From assembly GCA_023248215.1 (NCBI GenBank), contig JAHFEW010000018.1, forward strand, positions 1-59,420: DNA of 59,420 bases, written 5' to 3'. The position numbers were made by a program, and so were the translations under genes. The notes below the pieces were generated by a model, which was given only the letters and a program-made list of their open reading frames with translations, made no database searches and was not told where the DNA came from. The DNA comes from Nitrospira sp. GTDB lineage: Bacteria > Nitrospirota > Nitrospiria > Nitrospirales > Nitrospiraceae. Positions 9,777 through 18,359 of the stretch are shown in pieces; position 1 is the first letter of the stretch, and every line of letters starts with the position of its first letter.

Positions 9777-9814
9777 ATGACAAACTGACGATACGGGGGA
9801 AAAGTGCGGAACGA

Positions 9815-10006
9815 TCAGACGGCTTTTTTGACCAGCCCGGACCGCAGACAGCGGGTGCACACGCGGATGCGCAAGGCCGAACCGTTCACGAGTGCCTTCA
9901 CGCGTTGCAGATTGGGATTGAAGACGCGCTTCGTCTTGTTGTTCGCGTGGCTGACGTTATTTCCAGTCTGATGCTTTTTCCCACAGAGATCACAGGCAAA
10001 TGCCAC
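9815..10006 (-). CDS. rpmB: 50S ribosomal protein L28
   Basis: A 63-residue basic protein of the large ribosomal subunit. It opens [11 protein letters not shown] and contains the conserved [15 protein letters not shown] segment. It keeps both zinc-binding cysteine pairs (CDLC near residue 5 and CTRC near residue 51), so it is the zinc-containing form. The gene stands alone, divergent from the SemiSWEET gene, with AAAGGAG upstream of the start on the minus strand. Confidence 0.95.
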   Translation of the reverse strand: MAFACDLCGKKHQTGNNVSHANNKTKRVFNPNLQRVKALVNGSALRIRVCTRCLRSGLVKKAV

Positions 10007-10166
10007 GGCCCTACTCCTTTGTTGCGGCGTCGTTCAACGACTAGTCCTTGGATGGGAAGGGATGCTACCATAGCGCCACGGGCCATGACAAGCTGCAGAG
10101 GTGAATTCTCATTCCATGATGGCCCCTCTCGCCCACTCCGTCGTCAAACCCATCGAGGTCTCGCAC

Positions 10167-10424
10167 ATGGATCAGGTGACGCTCATCGGATTGCTCGCAG
10201 GCACCCTCACGACCATCGCCTTCATCCCCCAACTCCAGCAGACCTGGCGCACCCGCTCGGCGCAGGACGTTTCCCTGGGAATGTTGCTGACGTTCACCAC
10301 GGGCGTATTTCTCTGGCTGATCTATGGACTGCTGCTCGGCGCCCTGCCCATCATTCTGGCGAATCTCATTACCTTGGTGCTGACGCTGGCCATCCTCATC
10401 TTGAAGGTGCGCTACCGTTCGTAG
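10167..10424 (+). CDS. SemiSWEET / MtN3-type sugar transporter
   Basis: A three-helix membrane protein of 85 residues. Such proteins dimerise to form a sugar-conducting pore. The PQ-loop signature is visible in the first helix (TIAFIPQLQQTWRTRSAQD), followed by SLGMLLTFTTGVFLWLIYG and a third helix. The open frame extends back to 10101, but ATG 10167 with an upstream GAGG gives the normal family length and puts helix 1 at the N-terminus. It lies just upstream of the first cobalamin riboswitch but is not obviously part of that unit. The transported substrate cannot be deduced. Confidence 0.8.
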   Translation: MDQVTLIGLLAGTLTTIAFIPQLQQTWRTRSAQDVSLGMLLTFTTGVFLWLIYGLLLGALPIILANLITLVLTLAILILKVRYRS

Positions 10425-10554
10425 GTGACTGTCCCGTTTCGTGAGAGCATCGTGCCCGGCGGACGAACCTGTCCATCGCGGTTTCGGCTCTACGGGACAA
10501 GTTTCAACTTGACAAGGTTGACCGTGCTCTCCTAGAGTTCCACCGTTCACATAC

Positions 10555-10700
10555 ACCTTGGGTCAAGGGAAGAGGGTGAAATACCCTCGCGGTCCCGCCG
10601 CTGTAAATGGGGACGAAACCCGCAGGCGCCACTGTTCACCTCGGTGAACGGGAAGGCGCGGGGAGTAGGACGAACCATAAGCCAGAAGACCTGCCCAAGG
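10555..10700 (+). promoter_or_regulatory. Cobalamin riboswitch 1 (upstream of btuFCD)
   Basis: Recognised by its conserved elements in order: GGGTGAAATACCC, GCGGTCCCGCCGCTGTAA (the conserved GCC-CTGT core), a variable arm, GGAAGGCGCGGGG, and the B12 box AGCCAGAAGACCTGCC at 10680-10695. It binds adenosyl- or related cobalamin and would shut off the downstream uptake genes when the vitamin is plentiful. The platform is a terminator at 10759-10797. A competing GAGGAT at 10738-10743 can pair with ATCCTC at 10759-10764 as an antiterminator. Confidence 0.92.
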
Positions 10701-10758
10701 AGAGACCCTTTATTCCCTCGTGGGCTGGGGAATAGGCGAGGATGACGATGCGGGTGCA

Positions 10759-10797
10759 ATCCTCAGGGTTCCATGAAGGCCCTGGGGATTTTTTTAT
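10759..10797 (+). terminator. Riboswitch-controlled intrinsic terminator
   Basis: The ten-base arm ATCCTCAGGG (10759-10768) pairs with CCCTGGGGAT (10780-10789), with one G-U wobble, and is followed by seven T residues from 10789. It sits between riboswitch 1 and btuF. The 3' arm contains the GGGGA that would act as the ribosome binding site of the TTG start at 10798, so the hairpin could block both transcription and translation. Confidence 0.82.
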
Positions 10798-11820
10798 TTG
10801 CGCGCCGATCGAACCGCCTGCTTTCGCCAGTTCGTAGCCGGATTCACTGGAATCGTCTGCTATGTCCTGCTGCTCTGCTCAGCCATCGCTCTTGGAGCGT
10901 CTGCCGAGGATCCGACCGTGATGAAACGTCGGCAACAGGGCATCCTGACGGGCATGCCGTTCATGGCGAACATCACCCCGCGCACGTTCATCGACGATGC
11001 CGGGAGAAAACTCTATGTCGCCAAGGCTCCCACGCGCGTTGTTTCACTGGCGCCCAGCATCACGGAGATGCTGTTTGCGTTGGGGCTGGATGAACAGATC
11101 GTCGGGGTGACGGAGTTCTGCGATTTTCCTGCGGCGGCGGCGGCCAAACCTAAAATCGGATACGCCAATCCCAACCTGGAATCCCTCCTTGCCCTCCGGC
11201 CGGACATGATCGTGGCCCCGCGCGAGTTCCACCGCGCGAACGTCGTGGCGAAGCTGGATGAGCTCAAGGTGCCGATCTTCCTACTCGAAGCCACGTCACT
11301 GGAAAACATTTTTTCCCACATTCACCAGCTGGGGCGAATTTTCGATCGCTCGACGGCCGCCCATGCCATGACGCTCGCCATGCGAAAGCAGATGGCGGAC
11401 ATCAGCAACCGCGTCGAATCCCTCCCGCGTACGAGAGTGCTCTATGTTCTCAACAGCCAGCCGCTGATTACAGTTGGGCCAGGCAGCTACATCCATCAGA
11501 TGATTGGCCTGGCCGGAGGAATCAATATCGCGTCCGGAGCCTCGACGCCCTATCCACGGCTCACGATGGAAACCGTGTTGAAAGAAGATCCCGAAGTCGT
11601 GATCTTTCCGATGGGTTCGGTGGAAACGGTTCCCCGAAGCGAACAACAGGAATGGCGGCGCTGGACGACCTTGACCGCCGTGCAGCAGAACCGCTTGCGG
11701 GAGGTCTCGGCGAACGCGCTCAATCGTCCCGGTCCACGTGTGATGGAGGGACTTGAGCAACTCGCCAAGGTGATCCATCCTGAGGCCTTCCCTTCCGATG
11801 CGGCGCCTGTACGCCCATGA
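10798..11820 (+). CDS. btuF: Periplasmic cobalamin-binding protein of ABC importer
   Basis: It captures cobalamin (or cobinamide) in the periplasm and delivers it to the BtuCD transporter. The 340 residues begin with a positively charged stretch and a hydrophobic signal segment (FVAGFTGIVCYVLLLCSAIA) with an Ala-Ser-Ala-type cleavage site near residue 36. The mature part has the class III binding-protein pattern RVVSLAPSITEMLFALGLDE, a long linking helix, and two lobes. TTG 10798 is chosen because the next in-frame starts (GTG 10918, ATG 10921) fall after the signal sequence. It is controlled by riboswitch 1. Its stop overlaps btuC (ATGA), so the three transporter genes form an operon. Confidence 0.85.
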   Translation: MRADRTACFRQFVAGFTGIVCYVLLLCSAIALGASAEDPTVMKRRQQGILTGMPFMANITPRTFIDDAGRKLYVAKAPTRVVSLAPSITEMLFALGLDEQIVGVTEFCDFPAAAAAKPKIGYANPNLESLLALRPDMIVAPREFHRANVVAKLDELKVPIFLLEATSLENIFSHIHQLGRIFDRSTAAHAMTLAMRKQMADISNRVESLPRTRVLYVLNSQPLITVGPGSYIHQMIGLAGGINIASGASTPYPRLTMETVLKEDPEVVIFPMGSVETVPRSEQQEWRRWTTLTAVQQNRLREVSANALNRPGPRVMEGLEQLAKVIHPEAFPSDAAPVRP

Positions 11821-12971
11821 TGCCCTCCGCCGGCCATTCCACGTCGCCTGCTCCAGCTCCCTCGCTGGCCTCGCCGCCACTGCCCTCGCCATCCATTCAG
11901 ATCGCCGGGTATGACCAACCGTTTCAGGGCGCAATTCTGACCGCATCACGCTGGTGGGTCATCATGGGGGCTCTGTCGACCGTGGCCCTCCTGCTTGCCC
12001 TCGTTTGTCTGCAACTCGGGACCCAATATGTGGGGCTGGGCCAGATGGCCCGGGTCTTCACCTCCGCACTCTTCGGATTAGCCGGCGACAACGAGACTGC
12101 CGTTACGACCAGTGTCATTCTCCTGCAGGTACGACTGCCCCGGGTCTTTCTGGGGTTTCTGGTGGGAGTCTGTCTCGCGTCGGTTGGTGTGGCCTTGCAA
12201 GCCTTGCTCAGGAATCCCTTGGCCGATCCCTATGTGCTTGGCGTGTCGAGCGGGGCGGCGCTGGGGGTGTCGCTCGCGGTGTTGTTCGGGATCGGCACGA
12301 CCGTGCTCGCCCTCTCCGCATTGCCGATTTGTGGATTTCTGGGCGGACTCCTGGCCCTGCTCGTCGTCTATCGTATGGCCGCGACGTATGAGCGCCTGCC
12401 GATTCATTCGGTGCTCTTGGCCGGCGTCATCCTCAATGCCATTTTCTCGGCACTGATCATGTTCATCGCCTCCATCATGGAGCCGAATCGCTCCTTCGGC
12501 ATGATGGCCTGGCTCATGGGCTCCCTCACAGCGCCCGCCTATCCGGCGCTGGCCGCGCTCTCGGTTTATTTACTCGTCGGTCTCGTGCTGCTCTTCAAGC
12601 AGGTCCGCGTGCTGAACATTCTGGCCTTGGGTGAAGAGCCGGCACGGTCACTGGGGATCGATACCGAACGGACCAAGCGATTCATCTTTCTCGTATCAGC
12701 GTTGCTGACCGGGGCGGTGGTGTCGGTCAGCGGCATGATCGGGTTCATCGGCATGATCATTCCCCACGCCGTGCGTCTGGTGGTCGGAGCGGACCATCGG
12801 TTGCTCCTGCCGGCCTCGGCATTGGTAGGCGGAATGTTCTTGATGGTCGCCGACACGATTGCCAGAACTTCTTTTGTGCCGTCGGAAGTCCCGGTCGGAA
12901 TCATCACGGCCTTGGCCGGCGGTCCATTCTTCGTCTACCTCCTGGTGTGGCGAAAGGATCGATTGGCATGA
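11817..12971 (+). CDS. btuC: FecCD/BtuC-family permease of cobalamin importer
   Basis: The inner-membrane channel subunit: 384 residues, about ten membrane helices, and the hallmark PLADPYVLGVSSGA motif. The cytoplasmic coupling region containing LGEEPARSLGI contacts the ATPase. The first 45 residues are an unusual Pro/Ser/Ala-rich cytoplasmic extension before helix 1. Both ends overlap their neighbours by four bases (ATGA with btuF and with btuD), so co-translation is expected. The family also contains iron-siderophore permeases. The two flanking cobalamin riboswitches make cobalamin or cobinamide the likely substrate. Confidence 0.88.
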   Translation: MMPSAGHSTSPAPAPSLASPPLPSPSIQIAGYDQPFQGAILTASRWWVIMGALSTVALLLALVCLQLGTQYVGLGQMARVFTSALFGLAGDNETAVTTSVILLQVRLPRVFLGFLVGVCLASVGVALQALLRNPLADPYVLGVSSGAALGVSLAVLFGIGTTVLALSALPICGFLGGLLALLVVYRMAATYERLPIHSVLLAGVILNAIFSALIMFIASIMEPNRSFGMMAWLMGSLTAPAYPALAALSVYLLVGLVLLFKQVRVLNILALGEEPARSLGIDTERTKRFIFLVSALLTGAVVSVSGMIGFIGMIIPHAVRLVVGADHRLLLPASALVGGMFLMVADTIARTSFVPSEVPVGIITALAGGPFFVYLLVWRKDRLA

Positions 12972-13864
12972 GCAGTCCCATCGGTCAGGCACCCACGGTT
13001 GAGGCAGCAGTTTCCTCTGGCAGGAGCGGCGCCCATGCCTATGATGTGCAGGGATTGTTTTTCTGTTACGGCAAACTGCGTGCGCACGATGTTCGTTGGG
13101 TGCTCCGGGACGTGAACCTTCATGTCGAAGCAGGTGAAATCCTCGGCATCGTCGGCCCCAACGGATCAGGGAAGACATCATTGTTGAAACTCTTGGCCAA
13201 GCTCGCTGCGGCTCAACAGGGAGACATCGCCTTATTCGGGACAAGCTTGGCCGGCCTCTCACAGGAGGATATGGCACGAACGGTGGCCTTCGTCCCGCAG
13301 GAGAGTGCCCAGATGTTTCCCTTCACGGTCGCAGAAACGGTGTTGATGGGGCGATTTCCCCATCGTCGGCGGACGCGATGGAATTTAGGCTTCGGGTGGG
13401 AAGATCGGGACGATTGTGCAGCGGCGGCGCAGGCCATGGCCACCATGGACATCAGCCATCTTGCTCCACGCGCGGTCACCGATCTATCCGGCGGCGAACG
13501 CCAACGGACCATGATTGCTCGTGCCCTCGCTCAGACGCCCCGAGTGCTGCTGCTTGATGAGCCGACGGCGTTTCTCGATCTTCAGCACCAGATCGAAATT
13601 TGTTCGGTTCTGCGCCGATTGAGAGATGACCATGGCCTCACCGTCGTCATCGTCTCGCACGATTTGAACCTCGCGAGCCAGTATTGCGACCGGATCGTGA
13701 TGATCAAAGAGGGTGCAGTCCGTTCGGTGGGAACGCCGTCAGAGGTGATGTCGGTCGAGGTGCTGCGCGAGGTCTATGGATGTGAGGTGTTGATCGATCC
13801 GCATCCCGAGTCGGGACTCCCGCGGATCACGCTGCCGAGACAGTATGTGCCGTTCAATGTGTGA
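12968..13864 (+). CDS. btuD: ABC transporter ATPase for cobalamin
   Basis: It powers uptake through BtuC. From ATG 12968 it has 298 residues with Walker A GPNGSGKTS, Q-loop VPQES, signature LSGGERQR, Walker B VLLLDEPTAFLDLQ and switch His in VIVSHD. A GTG at 12948 would add seven residues, but ATG overlaps the btuC stop in the coupled ATGA arrangement. The first 25 residues are a flexible extension before the ATPase core. Resembles the FecE/BtuD/FhuC class; assignment to cobalamin rests on the riboswitches. Confidence 0.88.
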   Translation: MSSPIGQAPTVEAAVSSGRSGAHAYDVQGLFFCYGKLRAHDVRWVLRDVNLHVEAGEILGIVGPNGSGKTSLLKLLAKLAAAQQGDIALFGTSLAGLSQEDMARTVAFVPQESAQMFPFTVAETVLMGRFPHRRRTRWNLGFGWEDRDDCAAAAQAMATMDISHLAPRAVTDLSGGERQRTMIARALAQTPRVLLLDEPTAFLDLQHQIEICSVLRRLRDDHGLTVVIVSHDLNLASQYCDRIVMIKEGAVRSVGTPSEVMSVEVLREVYGCEVLIDPHPESGLPRITLPRQYVPFNV

Positions 13865-13909
13865 GTAGTGAATAGATTGTTGCGGGATGGGTTCGTGCCC
13901 GGCCCACCC

Positions 13910-14100
13910 GTGTGAAGAAAGGGGCACGAGATCATTGGAGAGCGGAGTGTCAGGAAGACGCCGTCAGCGTCGGGGAAGATGGTGAAAAACCATCACGGTG
14001 CCGCCACTGTAAGCGGGGAGTGACCTTGCCATTACGTCACTGTGTGCCGAGCACATGGGAAGGCGCAGGGAATCAATGATCCGCGAGTCAGGAGACCCAA
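13910..14100 (+). promoter_or_regulatory. Cobalamin riboswitch 2 (upstream of btuB and the cobalamin operon)
   Basis: Conserved elements are GGGAAGATGGTGAAAAACC, then GGTGCCGCCACTGTAAGC (14 kb region, 13998-14015), GGGAAGGCGCAGGGAA, and the B12 box GCGAGTCAGGAGACC at 14083-14097. No T-rich terminator follows. Instead a hairpin covers the btuB ribosome binding site, so control is probably at translation. Confidence 0.93.
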
Positions 14101-14116
14101 CTGACGGGTGTTTCGA

Positions 14117-14146
14117 CTGATCCCTTCGAGCGAAAGGGAGATTCAG
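14117..14146 (+). promoter_or_regulatory. Shine-Dalgarno-sequestering hairpin of riboswitch 2
   Basis: CTGA-TCCCTT (14117-14126) pairs with AAGGGA (14134-14139) and, after a three-base bulge, TCAG (14143-14146). The AAGGGAG ribosome binding site of btuB (ATG 14148) is inside the stem. Confidence 0.7.
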
Positions 14147-14147
14147 C

Positions 14148-16130
14148 ATGCTGTGCGTTGCCAGGGAGTGGTCCGTCCGTTGTGTGCTCGTGCTTGTGGC
14201 CTGTGCACCGTTCATCTGGACGGCTGCGGTGTTCGCCGAGGAACCAGTTGACCACGATCCCGTGGTGCAAACCGAAGAAGTCGTAGTGTCGGCCACCAAG
14301 ACGCCGGTACCGGTGAGCCAGGTGACCAGCGCAGTGGAAGTCATCACCGAGCAGGATATGAAAAAGCAGAACATTAAGAGGGTGGTCGATGCGCTTCAAT
14401 TGGCTCAAGGAGTGGCGATCTTTTCGAACGGAGGGCCAGGCACGGAGGCCAACGCGAGAATTCGTGGAGGAAGTTCGAGTCAAACGCTGGTGCTCATCGA
14501 TGGTGCGATCGTCAATAGCGCGACCCTGGGTAGTTATGACTTCGCCAACCTGACGACCGACAACATCGAGCGAATTGAGATTCTGCGTGGCGCGCAGAGC
14601 ATGTTGTGGGGGTCCGACGCCATGGGAGGCGTCATCAACATCGTGACGAAGCGGGGCCAGGGACCGCTTTCCGCGACCGGGTTTCTGGAATACGGGTCTT
14701 TCGCGTCCCTTCGTGAAGGGGGCACGGTATCGGGGAAGCATGGCGCGGTCGATTACAGTCTTTCGCTCTCCCGCTGGGACACGTCCAGTTTTTCAGCGGT
14801 CAATTATCGGCGCGGCGCGACCGAGCGTGACTCCTACCGCAACTGGCAGGGGTCGGGACGGATCGGGGTCGACCTTCCGCATGACGGCCGACTCGATTTC
14901 AACATGCGCTGGATGAATTCCGATGTGCAGCTCGACAGCCTGTCGGCGACCGCTCCGAGTGATGTCTACGGATCGAAGAGTCGGACTCAGCAGTACGTGT
15001 TCAGCGGGAGTTATGAGCAGCCGATCACCAGCTGGTGGTCCCAGAAGTTGACGCTGGCGCGCTCGCAGGAAAATTCGCTCTTTCTGCCTGGGACCCTGCA
15101 ACGCAATCTCGTCACCGGCGCCTTCAGCACGCCGTTCGGAGATCCGAACGAAACCCGTGTGGTATCCAATCGCTTGGAGTGGCAACACAACTTCCAGATC
15201 ACCAAACTGCTGTTGCTTAGCGCGGGGTATCAATTTCGTGAACAACAGGGAGAGAACGACAGTGGGCTTACCAACAGTGTCCTGAGTTCCAATGCCGGAT
15301 TTGCGCAGGCGCAGTTCAACCTGTGGGATCGTGTATTCGCGACGGCAGGCGTACGATATGACAGTTACAACGTGTTCGGCGATGCCACGACCTATCGGCT
15401 GACCGGCGGATATTACCACAAGGAAACCGACACCAAGCTTCGTGCAAGCTATTCCACCGGATTTCGAGCACCCAGCATGAACGAATTGTTCTTTCCCAAT
15501 TTCGGCAACCCCAATCTGGGGCCGGAAAAGAACCAAAGTATGGATGTGGGGATCGATCAATATTTTCTGTCCAAACAATTCAAGCTTACCGGCGGGTTCT
15601 TTTGGAACCGCTATCGGAATCTGATTGTCACGACGTTTGATCCGGCCTTTTGCGCGCCGTTCAGTACGTTCGGCTTCTGCCCGCAGCAACTGGGTGAGGC
15701 GTCCACGAAGGGATGGGAAGCCGGACTGTCGTACACCTATTCAAGCGACAGACCGTTCCTCAAGAGCGTCGTGCTGCAGGCCCAATATACCAATACGCTC
15801 ACGCGTGATTTGGATACCCAAAGCCGTCTTCCTCGTTGGCCGACCGACCAGTGGAGCGCCACCATTAGCTACCAGCCCATCGATCCCCTCTGGATCACCG
15901 TGACCGGCCGCTATGTCGGATCACGGTTCAATACGACCGGCGACCGGCAAAACCTGCCGGCGTTCGATGTCTGGTCATTGGCCGTGACGTACGATGTGAC
16001 GAAGCAGATGCAGGCCTATCTCCGAGCCGAGAATTTGTTCAATGAGAAGTACGAAGAAGTTGCCAGCGCCGGCACGCCGATCCGTTCTATTTTCGGCGGC
16101 GTGCGTCTCACCTTCGGCGGGAAATCATGA
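14148..16130 (+). CDS. btuB: TonB-dependent outer-membrane cobalamin receptor
   Basis: It imports cobalamin across the outer membrane using TonB energy. The 660 residues comprise a signal peptide (cleavage near residue 30), a TonB box (EEVVVSATK, about 45-53), a plug domain with RIRGGSSSQTLVLIDG and IERIEILRGAQSMLWGSDA, and a 22-strand-type barrel ending in the aromatic-rich strand IFGGVRLTFGGKS. The ATG has AAGGGAG eight bases upstream, which riboswitch 2 can hide. The upstream riboswitch and the downstream cobalamin genes make this the B12 receptor rather than a siderophore receptor. An in-gene long antisense frame is ignored. Confidence 0.9.
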   Translation: MLCVAREWSVRCVLVLVACAPFIWTAAVFAEEPVDHDPVVQTEEVVVSATKTPVPVSQVTSAVEVITEQDMKKQNIKRVVDALQLAQGVAIFSNGGPGTEANARIRGGSSSQTLVLIDGAIVNSATLGSYDFANLTTDNIERIEILRGAQSMLWGSDAMGGVINIVTKRGQGPLSATGFLEYGSFASLREGGTVSGKHGAVDYSLSLSRWDTSSFSAVNYRRGATERDSYRNWQGSGRIGVDLPHDGRLDFNMRWMNSDVQLDSLSATAPSDVYGSKSRTQQYVFSGSYEQPITSWWSQKLTLARSQENSLFLPGTLQRNLVTGAFSTPFGDPNETRVVSNRLEWQHNFQITKLLLLSAGYQFREQQGENDSGLTNSVLSSNAGFAQAQFNLWDRVFATAGVRYDSYNVFGDATTYRLTGGYYHKETDTKLRASYSTGFRAPSMNELFFPNFGNPNLGPEKNQSMDVGIDQYFLSKQFKLTGGFFWNRYRNLIVTTFDPAFCAPFSTFGFCPQQLGEASTKGWEAGLSYTYSSDRPFLKSVVLQAQYTNTLTRDLDTQSRLPRWPTDQWSATISYQPIDPLWITVTGRYVGSRFNTTGDRQNLPAFDVWSLAVTYDVTKQMQAYLRAENLFNEKYEEVASAGTPIRSIFGGVRLTFGGKS

Positions 16131-16151
16131 GGAAGGGATGAGGGCAGCCTA

Positions 16152-17546
16152 ATGCAACGTCCTCGTGTGGTCATAGCCGGCACCCATAGTGGTGCCGGCA
16201 AGACGACGGTGACCTTGGCGCTCATGGCGGCGTTGAAGGCCAAGGGGCGTCTGGTCCAACCATTCAAGGTCGGGCCGGACTTTATCGACCCCGGACACCA
16301 CCAGGCCGTCACCGGTCGGCCCTCGCGCAACCTGGACGGCTGGATGTTGGGGGAAGCCGTCAACCGCAGCATCTTTTCGCGCGCCTCTGCTGACGCGGAC
16401 CTGTCGATCATCGAAGGGATGATGGGGCTCTTCGACGGCAGTTCGCCGCTGCATGAAAAGGGCAGCACGGCCGAATTGGCGAAGCAGCTGAACGCACCGG
16501 TTCTTCTGGTGATCGATGGCAGCGCGATGGCCCGCTCGGCTGCGGCCATGGCGTCGGGTTATGCGAGGTTCGATCCTGGGTTGTCAGTGCAGGCCGTGCT
16601 GTTCAATCGAGTGCAGAGTGAAGGGCATTTCCGATTGTTGCGTGACGCCGTGGAGGCGGAGACAGATCTCATGGTCGTCGGTTATGTACGGCCCGATGCA
16701 TCCGTGACGATTCCGGATCGGCATCTCGGTCTCAGGACTGCGATTGAACAAGGCCAGACTGATCTCTATGACCGGCTGGCTCGATCCGCCGCAGAGACGG
16801 TCGATCTTGATCGGGTGGAAGCCTTGGCCAGATCGGCGGGTGATTTTGTAGTCGACTTCACAGCGCCTGTCACAGGGGGGCAGCTGTCGCAGGTTCGCAT
16901 CGGCGTCGCCTATGATGCGGCCTTCTGCTTTTACTATCAGGACAATCTGGACTTGCTGGAAGCGGCGGGGGCGGAGATCGTGAGGTTTTCACCCTTGTAC
17001 GATGCCGAGTTGCCGGAGGTTGATCTGCTCTATTTCGGCGGAGGATACCCGGAACTTCATGGTGACGCGCTGGCTGGAAATGTGGCGATGCGCACGGCTG
17101 TTCGACAGTATGCGGAGCGAGAGGGCGCGATCTATGCCGAATGTGGTGGGCTGATGTACCTGACACAGGCGATTCGCGACTGTGACGGCCGGCGGCACGA
17201 GATGGTCGGGGTGTTTCCGGCTGAAGCGGTCATGCGCAAAGCCGGTCTCACCCTGGGCTACCGAACGGCCGCGGTCACTCAGCCCTGCCTCCTCGGACAG
17301 CCAGGCACGTCGCTGCGAGGGCATGAGTTCCATTATTCCATGCTGGAGCCGAAGGACACCTTGCACTATGCCTGCACCCTGTCGGATGCAGAAGGTAGGT
17401 CGATCGGTCAGGATGGGTTGATGGTGGGGAATACCATCGCGCTCTACAGTCACCTGCACTTCGGGAGTCGACCTGAGGCGGTCTCGACATTGGTCACCGC
17501 TGCGCATGGATCACGAACGCGTAGGACTTCTGTCGGAAAGGCGTGA
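16152..17546 (+). CDS. cbiA: Cobyrinate a,c-diamide synthase
   Basis: It amidates the a and c side chains of cobyrinic acid (or hydrogenobyrinate) using glutamine and ATP, in the cytoplasm. The 464 residues begin with a DTBS-like P-loop domain (AGTHSGAGKTTVTLAL, residues about 9-24) and end with a class I glutamine amidotransferase domain whose nucleophile is Cys331 in YAECGGLMYL; HEFHYS follows. Length is normal for CbiA/CobB. It starts 21 bases after btuB. The corrin-ring-building enzymes that would supply its substrate are not in this window. Confidence 0.93.
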   Translation: MQRPRVVIAGTHSGAGKTTVTLALMAALKAKGRLVQPFKVGPDFIDPGHHQAVTGRPSRNLDGWMLGEAVNRSIFSRASADADLSIIEGMMGLFDGSSPLHEKGSTAELAKQLNAPVLLVIDGSAMARSAAAMASGYARFDPGLSVQAVLFNRVQSEGHFRLLRDAVEAETDLMVVGYVRPDASVTIPDRHLGLRTAIEQGQTDLYDRLARSAAETVDLDRVEALARSAGDFVVDFTAPVTGGQLSQVRIGVAYDAAFCFYYQDNLDLLEAAGAEIVRFSPLYDAELPEVDLLYFGGGYPELHGDALAGNVAMRTAVRQYAEREGAIYAECGGLMYLTQAIRDCDGRRHEMVGVFPAEAVMRKAGLTLGYRTAAVTQPCLLGQPGTSLRGHEFHYSMLEPKDTLHYACTLSDAEGRSIGQDGLMVGNTIALYSHLHFGSRPEAVSTLVTAAHGSRTRRTSVGKA

Positions 17547-17547
17547 G

Positions 17548-18147
17548 ATGACGGATCAGAGCGACCATCAAGCGAGGATGCAACGATTGAAAGCCTCTGT
17601 CGATCGGCGGATCGAGGCAGCCCAGGAAGAGAAGGGTCTGCTGATCGTGTACACCGGTGCGGGCAAGGGGAAAACAACTGCCGCACTCGGCATGGCGCTT
17701 CGCTGTCTCGGCCACGGCATGAAAGTGGCGATCGTGCAGTTCATCAAAGGCGCCATCGACACGGCTGAGGAGCGGGTGCTGAAGTCGTTCGGTGACCGCG
17801 TGACGTTTCTCCGCATGGGCGAAGGGTATACCTGGGAGACGCAGGATCGGGAGCGGGATACAGGATTTGCGCAGGCAGCCTGGCAGAAGACCTGCGAGTT
17901 CATGGGTGATCCCTCCTATGCGATGGTGATTCTGGACGAGTTCAACATTGCGCTCCAACAGGGGTATGTGGACGTGAACAAGGTCTTGCCATGCCTACAG
18001 GAGCGGCCGCCGATGCTACATGTGGTGATCACCGGTCGCGGCGCTCCTCCTGAACTGATCGAAGCCGCAGATCTGGTGACCGAGATGAAACAGGTCAAGC
18101 ATCCGTTTCGAAGGGGTATCAAGGCGCAGGCGGGAGTGGAATTTTGA
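17548..18147 (+). CDS. cobO: CobO/BtuR-type corrinoid adenosyltransferase
   Basis: It transfers the 5'-deoxyadenosyl group from ATP to cob(I)yrinate diamide or related corrinoids. The 199 residues contain the family P-loop TGAGKGKTTAALGMALR (near residue 35), VQFIKGA and VILDEFN. ATG 17548, one base after the cbiA stop, is preferred to an upstream ATG at 17506 because the protein then has normal length and GGAAAGG lies seven bases upstream. A second, unrelated adenosyltransferase of PduO type is encoded at 19071-19667. Confidence 0.92.
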   Translation: MTDQSDHQARMQRLKASVDRRIEAAQEEKGLLIVYTGAGKGKTTAALGMALRCLGHGMKVAIVQFIKGAIDTAEERVLKSFGDRVTFLRMGEGYTWETQDRERDTGFAQAAWQKTCEFMGDPSYAMVILDEFNIALQQGYVDVNKVLPCLQERPPMLHVVITGRGAPPELIEAADLVTEMKQVKHPFRRGIKAQAGVEF

Positions 18148-18155
18148 GAGGGCCG

Positions 18156-18359
18156 GTGACCAAGACCTGTGAGCACTGTCGACAGCCATTTTCCTGTGGC
18201 GGCTATCAATGCTGGTGCGGGAAGATCGGTATTACCGAAGAGCAGATGGACTGGATTGCTGCGCGTTTCAAGGATTGTCTCTGCCCCACCTGCCTGCAAC
18301 AGGTAGCGGACGGAGCACTTGGACCAGAGGCTTTGAATGGCGACCCTCATGGCACGTGA
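18156..18359 (+). CDS. Cysteine-rich CWC-type small protein
   Basis: A 67-residue protein with eight cysteines arranged CEHC...FSC...QCWC...DCLCPTC, which matches the cysteine-rich CWC family pattern and suggests binding of zinc or another metal. GTG 18156 is the best start: GAGAGG of the preceding stop region is just upstream. TTG 18144 would overlap the cobO stop. The end overlaps bluB by 23 bases, so it is embedded in the cobalamin operon between adenosylation and lower-ligand synthesis. Its function is not known. A role in metal handling or as a small redox or chaperone partner is only a guess from position. Confidence 0.75.
   Translation: MTKTCEHCRQPFSCGGYQCWCGKIGITEEQMDWIAARFKDCLCPTCLQQVADGALGPEALNGDPHGT

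Noticed and set aside
9295-9780. 161-residue plus-strand open frame
   Set aside because: It runs through the divergent repeat copy and has no ribosome binding site or domain.
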